Source: Azonexus sp.
Lineage (GTDB): Bacteria > Pseudomonadota > Gammaproteobacteria > Burkholderiales > Rhodocyclaceae
Length of the DNA: 58,292 bases
NCBI GenBank assembly: GCA_031260295.1
Contig: JAIRKE010000007.1
Span: forward strand, 1 to 58,292
Direction: 5' to 3'
Shown: piece by piece, positions 1-9,736 of the stretch
How positions within the stretch are numbered: position 1 is the stretch's first letter
Layout: every line of letters begins with the position of its first letter
Notes under the pieces: generated by a model
What the model was told of the DNA's origin: nothing
Databases searched by the model: none
The model's input: only the letters and a program-made list of their open reading frames with translations
Translations under genes and position numbers: made by a program

Positions 1-14
1 ATATACCATTTGGG

Positions 15-1886
15 TTAATGATTCAATCCATAATGATTGATAAGGTCAGCCGGGTCGCGCGGGCCAAGGTATATGATGGCCGAGTAGCCGGTCAGGCCGT
101 TGCTGTGCCAGCGGCTGACGTTGTTCAGTTCGGCCAGACGCGGTGCATCGAAGCGCGACAGGCGCAAAGTCTCGCCGCCGCTGAAGCCGTCGAACAGGTC
201 GATCAGCGTCGCCGCCAGCGGCTTGATACGCCCGGCCGGCACGCGCAGCCGCTTGCCGCTGGCGGTGTGCAGCTCGACGCCTTCATCGTCGGGCACACGC
301 GCCAACTCGCCGGCTTCCAGCCAGCGCGGGTCGCGGCGGAACAACCCGGCCAGTAGCGGCGCCAGCGGCAGGCGCTCGCCCTCGACGATGATGCCCATGT
401 CGAGGTCGAACCAGCCGTTGTCGACCGCGTGCAGTTCGGCTTCCCAGCCGTCGACCTCGATCACGTGGTGGCGGAAGTCCTCGGGGAATTCGACCTGCCA
501 GCCGGCTTGCTTCAAGAGGCCGATAGCGGTCTGCATGAAAGGCGTCCAGGCGGCCTCGTCGGCCAAGCCGTAGAGGCCTTCCGGGGAACTGCCGAAGGTG
601 TACAGGGTATGTCCGGGCACTTTCCGCAGGCCGCTGGCCAACAGCGCTTCCAAGGCCTTGGCTTCGGCTTCCGGGCGGCGTTTCAGGCGTACCGTCTCGC
701 CTTCGGGCAGGGTGATGAATTCACTCTTTTCCTCGGGCCGGATGTCGGCGTCGGCATAGCGGAAAATTACCCGGGCAACGTCGAAGAGGCCGCCGGCAAA
801 GTTCGCTGGATAGTTGCGCCAGGAGCGCTGACCGTGGGTATGCAGGGTTTCCAGTTGCAGGACGGCTTGTAGCGGAGCGTCTACCAAGCGTAGCTGGGCG
901 CTGGCGTCCTCCGCCGGCAGCGGCAGGTCGGGCGCCAATTCCGACAAGGCCTCGGCGACCAGCGCCGCCCCCTCGGCCGAGAGCGGCGGCAGTGAGAACA
1001 AGCGGCTGACCACCGTCGGGCTGCCGGCAACGTCGATTGGCCCGGTCTCGCCTTCGTTGAGATCGACGTACCAGGGCGGGGTGACGCCGACGATCATCGA
1101 TGCCGCTGGTTCCGGTTTCAGGCAGGGCCGCTGGAGACCCTGGCTGTCGATCTGCCAGCCGATGCTGGCCGGGCGCGTGGCGCCGACGGCCAGCGGCAGG
1201 CCGAGGTCGTCCTCGGGGTAGAGACGGTGGCTGGCGGCCATACGTTGCAGAATCTCGGCGCCGTGTCTCGGCCCCAGGCCAAAGGCGCGCAGCCCCATTT
1301 CATGGCCGCGTTCGGCCCAGATCAGGCGCAGGATGCCGAGGTCTTCCTCGCCGACGAACTGCGGTGGGGTGATCAGGGCGCGGTCGACCTTCCACCATTC
1401 CTCGGCGCTTTCCGGATACTTGCCCTTGCGAATCTCGACGCCGAAATGGCGGCGGTCGGCGGTCCATTTCAGGATGTAGAACAGTTGCTGGCGGGCACCG
1501 GCCGGACGCGCCTTTTTCTTGGCCACGGCGATCGAGACGCGGCGCAGGTCTTCGGCCCAGGACAGCACGCTGCTGCTGACCCGTTCGGTCGGCTGGCGGG
1601 TGGCGACGCCCTTCAGCAGCATCGCCGCGACATGCTTGCAGTGGCGGCCGACCGGGCAGGTACAGCGGCTGACTACCATCATTTCGCCACTCTGGCTCTG
1701 GCTCAGGTAGGCCTGGGCGGTGTAGGGCGCGCGCGCCGAGCCGGGCACGGTGGCGCTGATGCGACCGTTGGCGATTTCCAGGTCGCAGATCAGGTCGACA
1801 TAGGGGCGCGCCTTAGCGATGTCGCGGCTGGTGAACCACTCGGCGATATCGCTTTCGGTGTAGGTGTCGAGGGTGATGGCCGCCAT
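15..1886 (-). CDS. SWIM zinc-finger protein, apparently a helicase N-terminal half
   Basis: This 623-residue protein carries a SWIM zinc finger at about residues 75-85 (C75-x-C77-x5-C83-x-H85, in CTCPVGRHCKH). The rest resembles the region that precedes the SNF2 ATPase in bacterial SWIM/SNF2 helicases, which as I recall are about 1000-1100 residues long. No Walker A or DEAH motif is present: the frame stops at 15-17, before any helicase domain. The last 25 or so residues (after SRWHSNGL) do not look like that family, and the DNA below about position 90 is visibly less GC-rich. I infer a truncated or interrupted gene, but what lies beyond the window edge is unknown. The start is the ATG at 1884-1886; the ubiB stop lies 6 bp upstream, so the two genes are probably co-transcribed. 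The SWIM call is firm, the helicase relationship moderate. Confidence 0.6.
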   Translation of the reverse strand: MAAITLDTYTESDIAEWFTSRDIAKARPYVDLICDLEIANGRISATVPGSARAPYTAQAYLSQSQSGEMMVVSRCTCPVGRHCKHVAAMLLKGVATRQPTERVSSSVLSWAEDLRRVSIAVAKKKARPAGARQQLFYILKWTADRRHFGVEIRKGKYPESAEEWWKVDRALITPPQFVGEEDLGILRLIWAERGHEMGLRAFGLGPRHGAEILQRMAASHRLYPEDDLGLPLAVGATRPASIGWQIDSQGLQRPCLKPEPAASMIVGVTPPWYVDLNEGETGPIDVAGSPTVVSRLFSLPPLSAEGAALVAEALSELAPDLPLPAEDASAQLRLVDAPLQAVLQLETLHTHGQRSWRNYPANFAGGLFDVARVIFRYADADIRPEEKSEFITLPEGETVRLKRRPEAEAKALEALLASGLRKVPGHTLYTFGSSPEGLYGLADEAAWTPFMQTAIGLLKQAGWQVEFPEDFRHHVIEVDGWEAELHAVDNGWFDLDMGIIVEGERLPLAPLLAGLFRRDPRWLEAGELARVPDDEGVELHTASGKRLRVPAGRIKPLAATLIDLFDGFSGGETLRLSRFDAPRLAELNNVSRWHSNGLTGYSAIIYLGPRDPADLINHYGLNH

Positions 1887-1892
1887 CGTGGA

Positions 1893-3413
1893 TTAGACGA
1901 AGCGGAGGCCGAGGAGCACGGCGAGCAGTACGGCGATAACCGCCAGCCAGAAGTTCTGCCGGTTCTGGGCGGCGATCAGGCGCTCGATCTGCGGCTGCAG
2001 GTCGGGCGCTGCCGGCCGGGCCAGCGCCTGATGCACCAGGCGCGGCAGTTGCGGCAGGCTACGCGCCAGTTGGGGCAGTTCCTGGCCAAGGCTGTTGACC
2101 AGGCCGCGCCAGCCGACTTGCTCGCTCATCCAGCGTTCGAGGAAAGGCTTGGCGGTTTTCCACAGGTCGAGTTCCGGGTCGAGCTGGCGACCCAGGCCCT
2201 CAATGTTGAGCAGCGTCTTTTGCAGCATCACCAGTTGCGGCTGAATCTCGACATGGAAGCGGCGCGAGGTCTGGAACAGGCGCAGCAGCACCTTGCCGAA
2301 CGAAATGTCCTTCAGCGGCCGGTCGAAAATCGGCTCGCAAACGGCACGGATGGCCGCCTCAAACTCGTCGACCCGGGTGTCCCGGGGTGCCCAACCAGAC
2401 TCGATGTGAGCCTCGGCGACGCGTTTGTAGTCGCGGCGGAAGAAGGCGAGGAAATTCTGCGCCAGGTAGTTCTTGTCGCTGTCGGTCAATGTGCCGACGA
2501 TGCCGAAGTCGAGCGCGATGTAGCGCCCGTCCGGGGCGACGAAGATGTTGCCGGGGTGCATGTCGGCATGGAAAAAGCCGTCGCGGAAGACTTGGGTGAA
2601 GAAAATCTCGACGCCGGCCGCCGACAGTTTCTTGAGGTCCACGCCCGCGGCACGCAGGCGCTCGGTCTGCGACACCGGCGTGCCGTGCATGCGCTCCATG
2701 ACCATCACCGTCGAGGTGCACCAGCCCCAGTACACTTCCGGTACGATCAACAGCTTCGAGTCGGCGAAATTGCGCCGCAGTTGCGAGGCGTTGGCCGCCT
2801 CGCGCATCAGGTCCAGTTCGTCACGCAGGTACTTGGCGAACTCGGCGACCACTTCCCGCGGCTTCAGGCGCTTACCGTCGGCCCATAGTTTTTCGAGCAG
2901 CAACGCAAAATTGTCCATCAGTGCCAGATCGTGCTCGATGACCGAGAGCATGTTCGGACGCAGAATCTTGACCGCTACCTCGTGGTGGCCGTCTTCCTCC
3001 TTGAGGCGGGCGAAATGTACCTGGGCGATTGAGGCGGAAGCCACCGGCACCGGGTCGAATTCGGCGAATACCTCACTGGCCGGACGACCGTAGGCCTTCT
3101 CGATTTCCTGCAGGGCCAGCGCCGAATCGAAGGGCGGCACGCGATCCTGCAGCTTGGCCAGTTCGTCAGCGATGTCGGGCGGCATCAGATCGCGACGGGT
3201 GGACAACACCTGGCCGAATTTGACGAAAATCGGCCCCAGTGCCTCCAGCGCTAGGCGCAACCGCTCGGCCCGCGGCGTGGACAGGTCGCGCCAGAATTGC
3301 AGGGCATTGCTCAGGCGGACCAGACGTCCCGTCGGCTCGTGTTCGAGCACCATTTCATCCAGCCCGAAGCGGCTGGCGACGGCGGCGATCTTGAGCAGGC
3401 GGAAAAGGCGCAT
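1893..3413 (-). CDS. ubiB: UbiB/ABC1-family atypical kinase (ubiquinone biosynthesis)
   Basis: A 506-residue UbiB/AarF/ABC1 protein, a membrane-bound atypical kinase/ATPase needed for ubiquinone synthesis. The family's KxGQ motif is at about residues 65-68 (VKFGQ). The alanine-rich loop that replaces the kinase glycine loop is at 125-133 (ASASIAQVH), the VAVK lysine is at about 149, and the [10 protein letters not shown] and ALDFG catalytic and metal-binding segments follow. The C-terminus ends in a hydrophobic anchor ([19 protein letters not shown]). I chose the ATG at 3411-3413 (MRLFRLL) because the upstream 13-codon extension looks non-family. The length is close to that of beta-proteobacterial UbiB. 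Other ubi genes (ubiA, ubiD) lie at 22.6-25.3 kb. Aarf-type paralogues of unknown role are the alternative. Confidence 0.9.
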   Translation of the reverse strand: MRLFRLLKIAAVASRFGLDEMVLEHEPTGRLVRLSNALQFWRDLSTPRAERLRLALEALGPIFVKFGQVLSTRRDLMPPDIADELAKLQDRVPPFDSALALQEIEKAYGRPASEVFAEFDPVPVASASIAQVHFARLKEEDGHHEVAVKILRPNMLSVIEHDLALMDNFALLLEKLWADGKRLKPREVVAEFAKYLRDELDLMREAANASQLRRNFADSKLLIVPEVYWGWCTSTVMVMERMHGTPVSQTERLRAAGVDLKKLSAAGVEIFFTQVFRDGFFHADMHPGNIFVAPDGRYIALDFGIVGTLTDSDKNYLAQNFLAFFRRDYKRVAEAHIESGWAPRDTRVDEFEAAIRAVCEPIFDRPLKDISFGKVLLRLFQTSRRFHVEIQPQLVMLQKTLLNIEGLGRQLDPELDLWKTAKPFLERWMSEQVGWRGLVNSLGQELPQLARSLPQLPRLVHQALARPAAPDLQPQIERLIAAQNRQNFWLAVIAVLLAVLLGLRFV

Positions 3414-3534
3414 GGCGACGGGGCAGACCCGATAATTCGGGAAAAATGGCAAACAATCATGCTAACACGCTGCTGCCACCGCTGCTTTCGCGTTTTGCCA
3501 ATAGTCGCGTTAAGGGCGGTACAAAGCAGACAGC

Positions 3535-3568
3535 AAAAAGGCCGGGCTTCTTGCGAAGCACCGGCCTT
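3535..3568 (-). terminator. Intrinsic terminator of yjcH-actP
   Basis: Read on the minus strand, an 8-bp GC-rich stem (AAGGCCGG paired with CCGGCCTT) closes a hairpin and is followed by a T run, about 20 bp after the actP stop. It separates actP from ubiB, which reads the same way. Confidence 0.8.
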
Positions 3569-3588
3569 GAAGATGAAACGGCTGCGGC

Positions 3589-5277
3589 TTAGTGGCTGGA
3601 CGCGGCGGCGGCGCCGACTCCGGTTTCCGAGCGGATCAACTGGTTCGGATACAGAGCGCGTTCCTTCTTCGCCTGTTCGCTGTTGTCGAGCAGGGACACG
3701 ATCCAGATCACCAGGAAGGCGGCGGTCATCGAGAACATCGAGGCCGACGCGTACGGGAACAGCGCGCTGCCCTTCGGGTTGCCGAGCGCGGCTTCCCAGA
3801 CGCCCGGCGAAACCACCGTCAGCACCACCGACAGGATCAGGCCGACCGTGCCGCCGGCGACGGCGCCGCGGGTCGTACAGTTCTTCCACAGCACCGACAT
3901 GAACAGCACCGGGAAGTTGGCCGAGCAGGCGATGGTGAAGGCCAGCATGACCATGAAGGCCACGTTCTGCTTCTCGAAGATGATGCCTAGCAGTACGGCG
4001 ATGACACCGAGAGCCAGGGTGGTCAGCTTCGAAACGCGCAGTTCGGTCTTCGAATCCGCATTGCCACGACGCCAGACGGACGCGTACAGGTCGTGCGACA
4101 CGGCCGAAGCACCAGACAGCGTCAGGCCGGCCACGACCGCCAGAATGGTGGCGAAAGCCACGGCCGAGATGAAGCCGAGGAACAGGTTGCCGCCGACGGC
4201 GTTGGCCAGATGCACCGCCGCCATGTTGCCGCCGCCCTTGAGGCCTAGGGCGAGGTCGCCGTCAACGTAGTAGGCCGGGTCCAGGGGCAGCATCACGATG
4301 GCGCCAAAGCCGATGATGAAGGTCAGGATGTAGAAATAGCCAATCCAGGTCGTCGCCCAGGCCACCGATTTGCGGGCTTCCTTGGCATTCGGCACGGTGA
4401 AGAAGCGCATCAGCACGTGTGGCAAGCCGGCGGTGCCGAACATCAGCGCCAAGCCGACCGAGATGGCCGAGATCGGGTCGGTGATCAGGCCACCCGGAGC
4501 CATGATCGCATCGCCCTTGGCATGGACCTCGACCGCCTTGGCGAACAGCGCCTCCGGCGAGAAGCCGAACTGGAACAGCACGGCGACGGCCATGAAGGTA
4601 GCGCCACAAAGCAGCATCACCGCCTTGATGATCTGTACCCAGGTGGTGGCGGTCATGCCGCCGAACAGCACGTACATCATCATGATGATGCCGACCAGAA
4701 CCACCGCGTAGATGTACTCCAGGCCGAACAGCACCTTGATCAGTTGGCCGGCGCCGACCATCTGGGCGATCAGATAGAAGGCCACGACGACCAGGGTGCC
4801 GGTGGCGGCGAAACTGCGCAGCGGGCCCTGGGCGAAGCGATAGGAGGCGACATCGGCGAAGGTGAACTTGCCGAGGTTGCGCAGCCGTTCGGCCATCAGG
4901 AAGGTGATCACCGGCCAGCCGACCAGCCAGCCGATCGAGAAGATCAGGCCGTCGAAGCCGCTGCCGAACACCAGGCCGGAGATGCCGAGGAAGGAAGCCG
5001 CCGACATGTAGTCGCCGGCGATCGCCAGACCGTTCTGGAAGCCGGTGATGCCGCCGCCGGCGGTATAGAAGTCGGCGGCTGTCTTGGTCTTGCTGGCCGC
5101 CCACTTGGTGATCCACAGCGTGGCGCCGACGAAAATCGCGAACATCGAGATCGCGGTCCAGTTGGTGGCCTGTTGCTGGGTCTGGCCGAGGTCGGCGCCG
5201 GCGGCGAAGGTCAGGCCGGCGACGCTGGCCAGGGCGATGGCAACGACGGCGTGGGAGAGTTTGGCGAAGGTTTTCAC
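3589..5277 (-). CDS. actP: Cation/acetate symporter ActP
   Basis: A 562-residue sodium:solute symporter (SSS family) of the ActP type, which takes up acetate and similar short monocarboxylates together with a cation at the inner membrane. It begins with a cleavable-looking leader ([28 protein letters not shown]), as in E. coli ActP, and then has about 13 membrane segments. The family segments [31 protein letters not shown] and [11 protein letters not shown] are present. The start codon is GTG (5275-5277), preceded by a good AAGGAG ribosome site. It overlaps the yjcH stop by 4 bp (GTGA), so the two genes are translationally coupled. The divergent two-component system is the obvious candidate regulator. 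Confidence 0.93.
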   Translation of the reverse strand: MKTFAKLSHAVVAIALASVAGLTFAAGADLGQTQQQATNWTAISMFAIFVGATLWITKWAASKTKTAADFYTAGGGITGFQNGLAIAGDYMSAASFLGISGLVFGSGFDGLIFSIGWLVGWPVITFLMAERLRNLGKFTFADVASYRFAQGPLRSFAATGTLVVVAFYLIAQMVGAGQLIKVLFGLEYIYAVVLVGIIMMMYVLFGGMTATTWVQIIKAVMLLCGATFMAVAVLFQFGFSPEALFAKAVEVHAKGDAIMAPGGLITDPISAISVGLALMFGTAGLPHVLMRFFTVPNAKEARKSVAWATTWIGYFYILTFIIGFGAIVMLPLDPAYYVDGDLALGLKGGGNMAAVHLANAVGGNLFLGFISAVAFATILAVVAGLTLSGASAVSHDLYASVWRRGNADSKTELRVSKLTTLALGVIAVLLGIIFEKQNVAFMVMLAFTIACSANFPVLFMSVLWKNCTTRGAVAGGTVGLILSVVLTVVSPGVWEAALGNPKGSALFPYASASMFSMTAAFLVIWIVSLLDNSEQAKKERALYPNQLIRSETGVGAAAASSH

Positions 5278-5585
5278 TGTTGGCTCTCCTTGATGATGGC
5301 TTCGGCTTCCGGATCGAACTCGGAATTGGCCCGGGCCACGTAAATCCAGGTCAGGACGATCGTGAACAAAATGACGCCGAGACCCAACGGGATGCCGATC
5401 GAAGTGACGCCGCCGGCGCTGAGCTTGGTGGCCAGCAAGGCTTTGTCGAAGGCAATCAGCACGATGTAACCGTAATAGGCAACGAGGATCAGAGTGATCA
5501 TGACGATCGAGAACCTGTTGCGCTTGCTGACGAGTGCCTGGAATTTCGGGTTTCCCCGAATACGTTCATAGATTTCTTGAGACAT
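5274..5585 (-). CDS. yjcH: DUF485 inner-membrane protein YjcH
   Basis: A 103-residue DUF485 protein with two membrane spans ([21 protein letters not shown] and [22 protein letters not shown]) and a conserved N-terminus ([15 protein letters not shown]). DUF485 genes usually sit directly upstream of actP, as here with a 4-bp overlap. Its exact function is unknown; a partner role for the symporter is commonly inferred. The start ATG follows a strong AGGAGG site. Confidence 0.9.
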   Translation of the reverse strand: MSQEIYERIRGNPKFQALVSKRNRFSIVMITLILVAYYGYIVLIAFDKALLATKLSAGGVTSIGIPLGLGVILFTIVLTWIYVARANSEFDPEAEAIIKESQQ

Positions 5586-5633
5586 TGTTTCCTCCTATTA
5601 TTTTATGACTTCGGGGTCTGTCGAACCGGCCGT

Positions 5634-5643
5634 CGTTGCAACG
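5634..5643. promoter_or_regulatory. Palindrome in the actP/two-component intergenic region
   Basis: CGTTGCAACG is a perfect 10-bp palindrome about 50 bp upstream of the yjcH start codon. It could be an operator for the divergent genes; the evidence is symmetry and position only. Confidence 0.3.
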
Positions 5644-5704
5644 TCTTGGACAAAACGATCGAACAGCCCCAGCCTGAGTGTAAATTGGAAGGTCGGGTGG
5701 GGCG

Positions 5705-5724
5705 AACTAGGGAAGCCCCTAGTT
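5705..5724. promoter_or_regulatory. Perfect 8-bp inverted repeat, candidate response-regulator operator
   Basis: AACTAGGG and CCCTAGTT flank a 4-nt spacer 13 bp before the sensor-kinase start and 120 bp upstream of yjcH. The 20-bp dyad fits a dimeric LuxR/FixJ-type regulator. The assignment to the adjacent regulator is an inference. Confidence 0.5.
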
Positions 5725-5737
5725 TGTTATCTTATAG

Positions 5738-7216
5738 ATGAGTCGTAAGAAAAGAATGCGCGCGATGCACCAGACAACTGACGACCATATTGTCGATTAC
5801 ACGCCGCCCGGGCTGTTGCTCGACCGCCTCGGACGGCGCGCCAGCCTGTTCCTGGCCGGTGCGCTGCTGCTGGTGATCGGTCTGGTCGACTACGCTACCG
5901 GTTACGCCCTGCACCAGTCGCCGCTTTACCTGGTGCCGATCGCCGTCGCCGCCTGGGCCGGTGGTGCGCGCGGTGGCCTGGTCGCGGCCTTGCTGGCCAG
6001 CCCGCTGTGGCTGGCCGCTTTTCGTACCGAACACCTGACCACGAACTACGGCGTTTACCTCTGGGAAACGCTGGGCACGCTCGGCGGCTTTGCCGTCGTC
6101 GTCTGGCTGGTCGTGCATTTGCGCCAGGCGCTGAGCCAGGCCGACGAGCGCTTCGTGCGGATGCTGGAAGGGCTGCGTGCCGCCATCTATGTCGTCGACG
6201 AGGAGCGTCAGAGTCTGCTCTATGCCAATCCGGAAATGCAGCGCCTGGACAGTCGTCTGGCCGAGATTGGTCCACGCGCCTTCGAGGCTCAATTCGTCGG
6301 TGAGCCGGCGGCCAGCAACGCCAACCAACCGCCGGCGCCCGGCTTCGTCTCCGGGGCCTTGCGGCACACCGCGACCGGACGCTGGTATCGCTTGCAGGAA
6401 GGGTCGATTCCGTGGGGCAAGTGGCGCAATGTCAAGCTCAAGGTGCTCAACGACGTGACCGAGCAGAAAAATGCCCAGATGTTGCGTGAGCAGCGGCGCG
6501 AGTCGGTGCACCAGGCCAGCCGGTTGAGCACCCTGGCCGAAATCGCCTCGACGCTGGCGCACGAGATCAACCAGCCGCTGATGGTGATTGCTACCTATAC
6601 CGACGCCTGCCAACGCCTGTTGCGGGCGCCGCAAGTCGACCACGCGGAAATCATCGCCGTGCTCGGCAAGTGCCATGCCCAGGCGGTGCGTGCCTCGTCG
6701 ATCATCGAGCGGTTGCGTGAATTCATCCGCCAGCGTCGGCATCAGCCGGTCCCCTGGCCGGTCGCGGCGCTGGTTTCCGAAGCGCTCGACGTCAGCCGCT
6801 CGCTGCTCGAAGAAGCGCAGGTCGGCGTCGACAGCAGACAGGTCGCTGGCGATCTGATCGTCGTCGGCGACCGGATTCTTTTGGTGCAGATCCTGGTCAA
6901 CCTGATCCGCAACGCTATCGATGCCATGCGGACGGTGGCGGAGAGCGAGCGGCGGCTGACAATTGCCGCCGCGTCGGCTACCGATGACCAAGAGGTGCTG
7001 ATCTCGATTGCCGATTGCGGCTGCGGCTTGCCTACTTCGGATAGCGAGGAATTGTTCATGCCCTTCTACACCACCAAGGGTGAGGGCCTCGGCCTTGGCC
7101 TGGCCATCTGCCGCTCGGTGGCCGAAAGCCACGGGGGCCGCCTGTGGGCGACTGGTAACGCCGAGGACGGCGCTACCTTCTTCCTGGCTATTCCCGTCGA
7201 AACCACCGCCGCATGA
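5738..7216 (+). CDS. PAS-containing sensor histidine kinase, FixL-like
   Basis: A 492-residue sensor kinase. The N-terminus has about three membrane spans between residues 35 and 127 (LFLAGALLLVIGLVDYATG, YLVPIAVAAWAGG, TLGTLGGFAVVVWLVVHL). A PAS-like segment follows (about 135-245), then a dimerisation domain with phospho-acceptor H275 in LAHEINQPL, and an ATPase domain with N, G1 and G2 boxes (NLIRNAIDAM, IADCGCGL, GEGLGLGLAICRS). The HEINQPL box is typical of FixL/DctB-type kinases. It shares 4 bp (ATGA) with the response-regulator gene. I see no haem-PAS histidine that would prove oxygen sensing. Divergence from actP suggests a response to a carbon source such as acetate; that is inference. 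Confidence 0.88.
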   Translation: MSRKKRMRAMHQTTDDHIVDYTPPGLLLDRLGRRASLFLAGALLLVIGLVDYATGYALHQSPLYLVPIAVAAWAGGARGGLVAALLASPLWLAAFRTEHLTTNYGVYLWETLGTLGGFAVVVWLVVHLRQALSQADERFVRMLEGLRAAIYVVDEERQSLLYANPEMQRLDSRLAEIGPRAFEAQFVGEPAASNANQPPAPGFVSGALRHTATGRWYRLQEGSIPWGKWRNVKLKVLNDVTEQKNAQMLREQRRESVHQASRLSTLAEIASTLAHEINQPLMVIATYTDACQRLLRAPQVDHAEIIAVLGKCHAQAVRASSIIERLREFIRQRRHQPVPWPVAALVSEALDVSRSLLEEAQVGVDSRQVAGDLIVVGDRILLVQILVNLIRNAIDAMRTVAESERRLTIAAASATDDQEVLISIADCGCGLPTSDSEELFMPFYTTKGEGLGLGLAICRSVAESHGGRLWATGNAEDGATFFLAIPVETTAA

Positions 7217-7833
7217 GTGCTCCCGCCATTCCCTCGCAGGTCGTCTACATCGTCGACGACGATGCCGATATCCGCGACGCCCTGGCCTTGCTGATGCGCT
7301 CCGCCGGGTTGTCGGCCGCCTCCTTCCCGTCGGCCCGCGATTTCCTGGCCCGCGTCACGCCGCGCGATTCCGGCTGTCTGGTGCTCGATATCCGGATGCC
7401 GGGCACGAGCGGCATCGAGTTGCAGGCCGAAATGCGCAAGCGGCGCATCGAATTACCGATCATCTTCCTGACCGGCCACGGTGACGTGCCGCTGGCGGTC
7501 AAGGCGATGCAGGCCGGGGCCGCCGATTTCATCCAGAAGCCGCTGGAAGAACATCGCCTGGTCATGGCGGTGACCCAGGCGCTCAAGGAGGATGCCTGCC
7601 GACTGCGTTCGGAAGACCCGGCCGACAACCCACCGGATGACCGCCTGGCCAGCCTCTCCCGGCGGGAGCGGGAAGTGTTGCAAGAAATGGTCCGCGGCCG
7701 GCAGAGCCGGGAGATTGCCGAAACGCTGGGCATCAGCATCAAAACGGTCGAGTTCCACCGCGCCAATATCCGCGAAAAGCTGGGCACGACAAACCTGGCG
7801 GACCTGTTCCGCCTGGTGTTCAAGCAGGAATAG
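7213..7833 (+). CDS. FixJ/NarL-family response regulator
   Basis: A 206-residue response regulator that should accept phosphate from the upstream kinase. The receiver domain (1-125) has the acidic pocket VDDDAD, phospho-acceptor D59 in LVLDIRMPG, and the switch segment FLTGHGD with conserved K in FIQKPL. The C-terminal LuxR/GerE helix-turn-helix (about 145-200) reads LSRREREVLQEMVRGRQSREIAETLGISIKTVEFHRANI. This FixJ/TodT architecture usually activates transcription. The actP promoter and its own promoter are the best local targets, through the dyad at 5705-5724. Confidence 0.9.
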   Translation: MSAPAIPSQVVYIVDDDADIRDALALLMRSAGLSAASFPSARDFLARVTPRDSGCLVLDIRMPGTSGIELQAEMRKRRIELPIIFLTGHGDVPLAVKAMQAGAADFIQKPLEEHRLVMAVTQALKEDACRLRSEDPADNPPDDRLASLSRREREVLQEMVRGRQSREIAETLGISIKTVEFHRANIREKLGTTNLADLFRLVFKQE

Positions 7834-7888
7834 CCGCCGGCCGGATGGAGCGCGCCCGATTGGCGATGGTGGCCGAGCCTTTTCCCGA

Positions 7889-8914
7889 TTACGCCAGACT
7901 CACGCGTACCTGCCTGCCGATTTCCGCGAAATCAAAGCTCACCGGAAGAAATTTCTCGATGACCTCGCAGTTGGTTTTCAGGTGTGACGACAGCACGTGG
8001 GTCGTGAAACAACCTCGGCCTGCGAGAGCCATCGGCAGGAGCAACTGATCCGCCAGATGCTCGCCGACCGCCGCGCCGCTATCGCGATACCGGCGTGCAT
8101 CGCCTGCGGCACGGTCGGCTACCGCTTCCGCTGGCAGTCCGCGTTCGCCACATGCGGATAGCACTTCGGTGACTTCCGGATACTCCAGTACGATCATGAG
8201 TACGTTACCCGGCCCCTCGCTGCTCGGCAGCACGCGCAACTCTTCGTCCAGTGGGCCAAGCTGGCTGGACGCGCGCTGCATTTCGCGCTTGGCCACTTCA
8301 GCGGGAACGCCGGAAACGACGCCGATGGCGCTCTGCCGGCGCAAATCGCCGCGTGTCTCAAGTTGTAACGGTTGCCAGTGGGTTACCGGTGCTGTTCTGG
8401 CCAGCAATTCGCCACCGCCGGCAGGGTAGAAGCCATGACGCAGCAACTCGATATCGACCGTTACGCCCATCCGTTGCAGCAGCGGCTGCCAAGCGCGGAT
8501 GAGGAAATCGGCCGGCGGCGCTGCCGGGTTGTGGGTGCCGCCGGTAATGCGTAACGTGCTCGGGCCGTCGGCAAACCACAGCGCTGGCAATACCGTTTGC
8601 AGTACCAGTGTGCAACTGCCGGCCGAGCCGATGGCATGGCGATAATCGCCGGCGCGGATCGTGCCCGGCTTGAAACGCAAGGTTCGCGATCCGGGAAATG
8701 TACCGTCTACCTCCGCGCCACACACCGCTTGTGCCGCCTGTATGGCCGTCAGATGCTGGCGGAGCAGCCCCGGGTTTTTGCGGCCGGCGCGGATGCGATC
8801 CATGGCGAACGGCGTACCGGTAATCATCGACAGGCTCAAGGCTGTCCGCAGTATCTGCCCGCCGCCCTCGCCACGGGAGCCGTCAAGTTCCAAGCATTCC
8901 ATATCGTCGATCAT
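7889..8914 (-). CDS. rtcA: RNA 3'-terminal phosphate cyclase RtcA
   Basis: A 341-residue RtcA (E. coli: 338 residues), which uses ATP to convert an RNA 3'-phosphate to a 2',3'-cyclic phosphate through a covalent histidine-AMP. The family N-terminus LDGSRGEGGGQILRTALSLS is clear, as are HAIGSAGSCTLVLQTVLPAL and GFYPAGGGE. The usual catalytic histidine corresponds to the C-terminal TTHVLSSHLKTN region, by analogy. The frame stays open upstream, but the ATG at 8912-8914 overlaps the RlaP stop by 4 bp (ATGA), which fixes the likely start; a second ATG four codons later is possible. It is the last gene of the rtc operon. Confidence 0.93.
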   Translation of the reverse strand: MIDDMECLELDGSRGEGGGQILRTALSLSMITGTPFAMDRIRAGRKNPGLLRQHLTAIQAAQAVCGAEVDGTFPGSRTLRFKPGTIRAGDYRHAIGSAGSCTLVLQTVLPALWFADGPSTLRITGGTHNPAAPPADFLIRAWQPLLQRMGVTVDIELLRHGFYPAGGGELLARTAPVTHWQPLQLETRGDLRRQSAIGVVSGVPAEVAKREMQRASSQLGPLDEELRVLPSSEGPGNVLMIVLEYPEVTEVLSACGERGLPAEAVADRAAGDARRYRDSGAAVGEHLADQLLLPMALAGRGCFTTHVLSSHLKTNCEVIEKFLPVSFDFAEIGRQVRVSLA

Positions 8915-9732
8915 TGTGAGATGGTCAATACCGTTTTCATCAGAAAGGCATCGAGTTCCGTACTGTCCCCGACCGGCTTCTTGTAATCGGAGTCGACCGC
9001 GTTTCTCGCCAGTTCCCCTTCGATGAAAGCATGGATGCGCGGCCAGCGTGGACTGTATTCGGCCTCGCCGGAGCGCATCTTGATGGCCAGCAGCGCATTG
9101 ATTTCGGCAAGCAGCGCTTCGTCGTCGACCATGCGCTCGGCCAGATCGGCGAAACGCATCGGCGGTTGGCCGAGTCCCTGCTCGATCCACCGCACCGCCA
9201 ACAGCGGGCGCAACACGTAGAGATATTTCTTCAGGCGCACGCTGTCGCCCTGGAGATAAGCCCGGAAGTTGTTATGCGCCATGGCCAAGTAGTGATAACG
9301 GCTACGCTTTCCGGAAAACCATTTCGTCGCCATATGCCGGATATCCGCCGTCAGTGCCTCGTCCTGCCGATAAACCACCGGCGAATCCAGCCATTCGAAC
9401 AGTACGGGGTTGGCCCGGCGCAACAGGCGCAATGCCTTGCGCAACTCCCAACCGCCGACATCCAGTTCATCACTGATTGGCAGTTCGATTACGTCGCGTT
9501 GCGACTCGACGGCGAGATACCAGGGCAGGCGATGCGCGTAAAGAAAGCGAACGTCATAGTCGCTGTCGGGCGAGGCGAAGCCCCAGCCGCGACTGCCGGA
9601 TTCGCAGGCATAGAGCACTGTCACGTCATGCTCGGACTCGATATCGGCGAGCGCTCGCATGACCCGCTGGCGTACCTCTGGGTCGATCGGGTGGGCGCTT
9701 TGAACCCTGCCTGCTTTCACCCATTCATTCAT
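8911..9732 (-). CDS. RlaP-type nucleotidyltransferase linked to RNA repair
   Basis: A 273-residue pol-beta-superfamily nucleotidyltransferase of the kind often found beside rtcB and named RlaP in comparative-genomic work. The signature GSRGWGFASPDSDYDVRFLY (about 47-66) supplies the GS loop and the metal-binding D-x-D of active nucleotidyltransferases. The middle has a helical segment (KWFSGKRSRYHYLAMAHNNFRAYL). The gene starts 5 bp after the rtcB stop and overlaps rtcA by 4 bp, so it is part of the same translation unit. Its substrate is unknown; nucleotide addition to damaged or repaired RNA ends is inferred from context. Confidence 0.85.
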   Translation of the reverse strand: MNEWVKAGRVQSAHPIDPEVRQRVMRALADIESEHDVTVLYACESGSRGWGFASPDSDYDVRFLYAHRLPWYLAVESQRDVIELPISDELDVGGWELRKALRLLRRANPVLFEWLDSPVVYRQDEALTADIRHMATKWFSGKRSRYHYLAMAHNNFRAYLQGDSVRLKKYLYVLRPLLAVRWIEQGLGQPPMRFADLAERMVDDEALLAEINALLAIKMRSGEAEYSPRWPRIHAFIEGELARNAVDSDYKKPVGDSTELDAFLMKTVLTISQ

Positions 9733-9736
9733 TTCT

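Noticed and set aside
1227..2888. A long open frame on the plus strand across the SWIM/ubiB genes (553 codons)
   Set aside because: It lies antisense to two well-supported genes, has no recognisable motif and no ribosome site. Such frames are common in GC-rich DNA.
5732..7132. A 466-codon open frame antisense to the sensor kinase
   Set aside because: The kinase has all motifs in the sense frame; the antisense product is low-complexity and has no start context.
8915..9190. A 92-codon upstream extension of rtcA
   Set aside because: It lies inside the RlaP gene in another frame; the ATGA overlap and family length fix the start at 8914.
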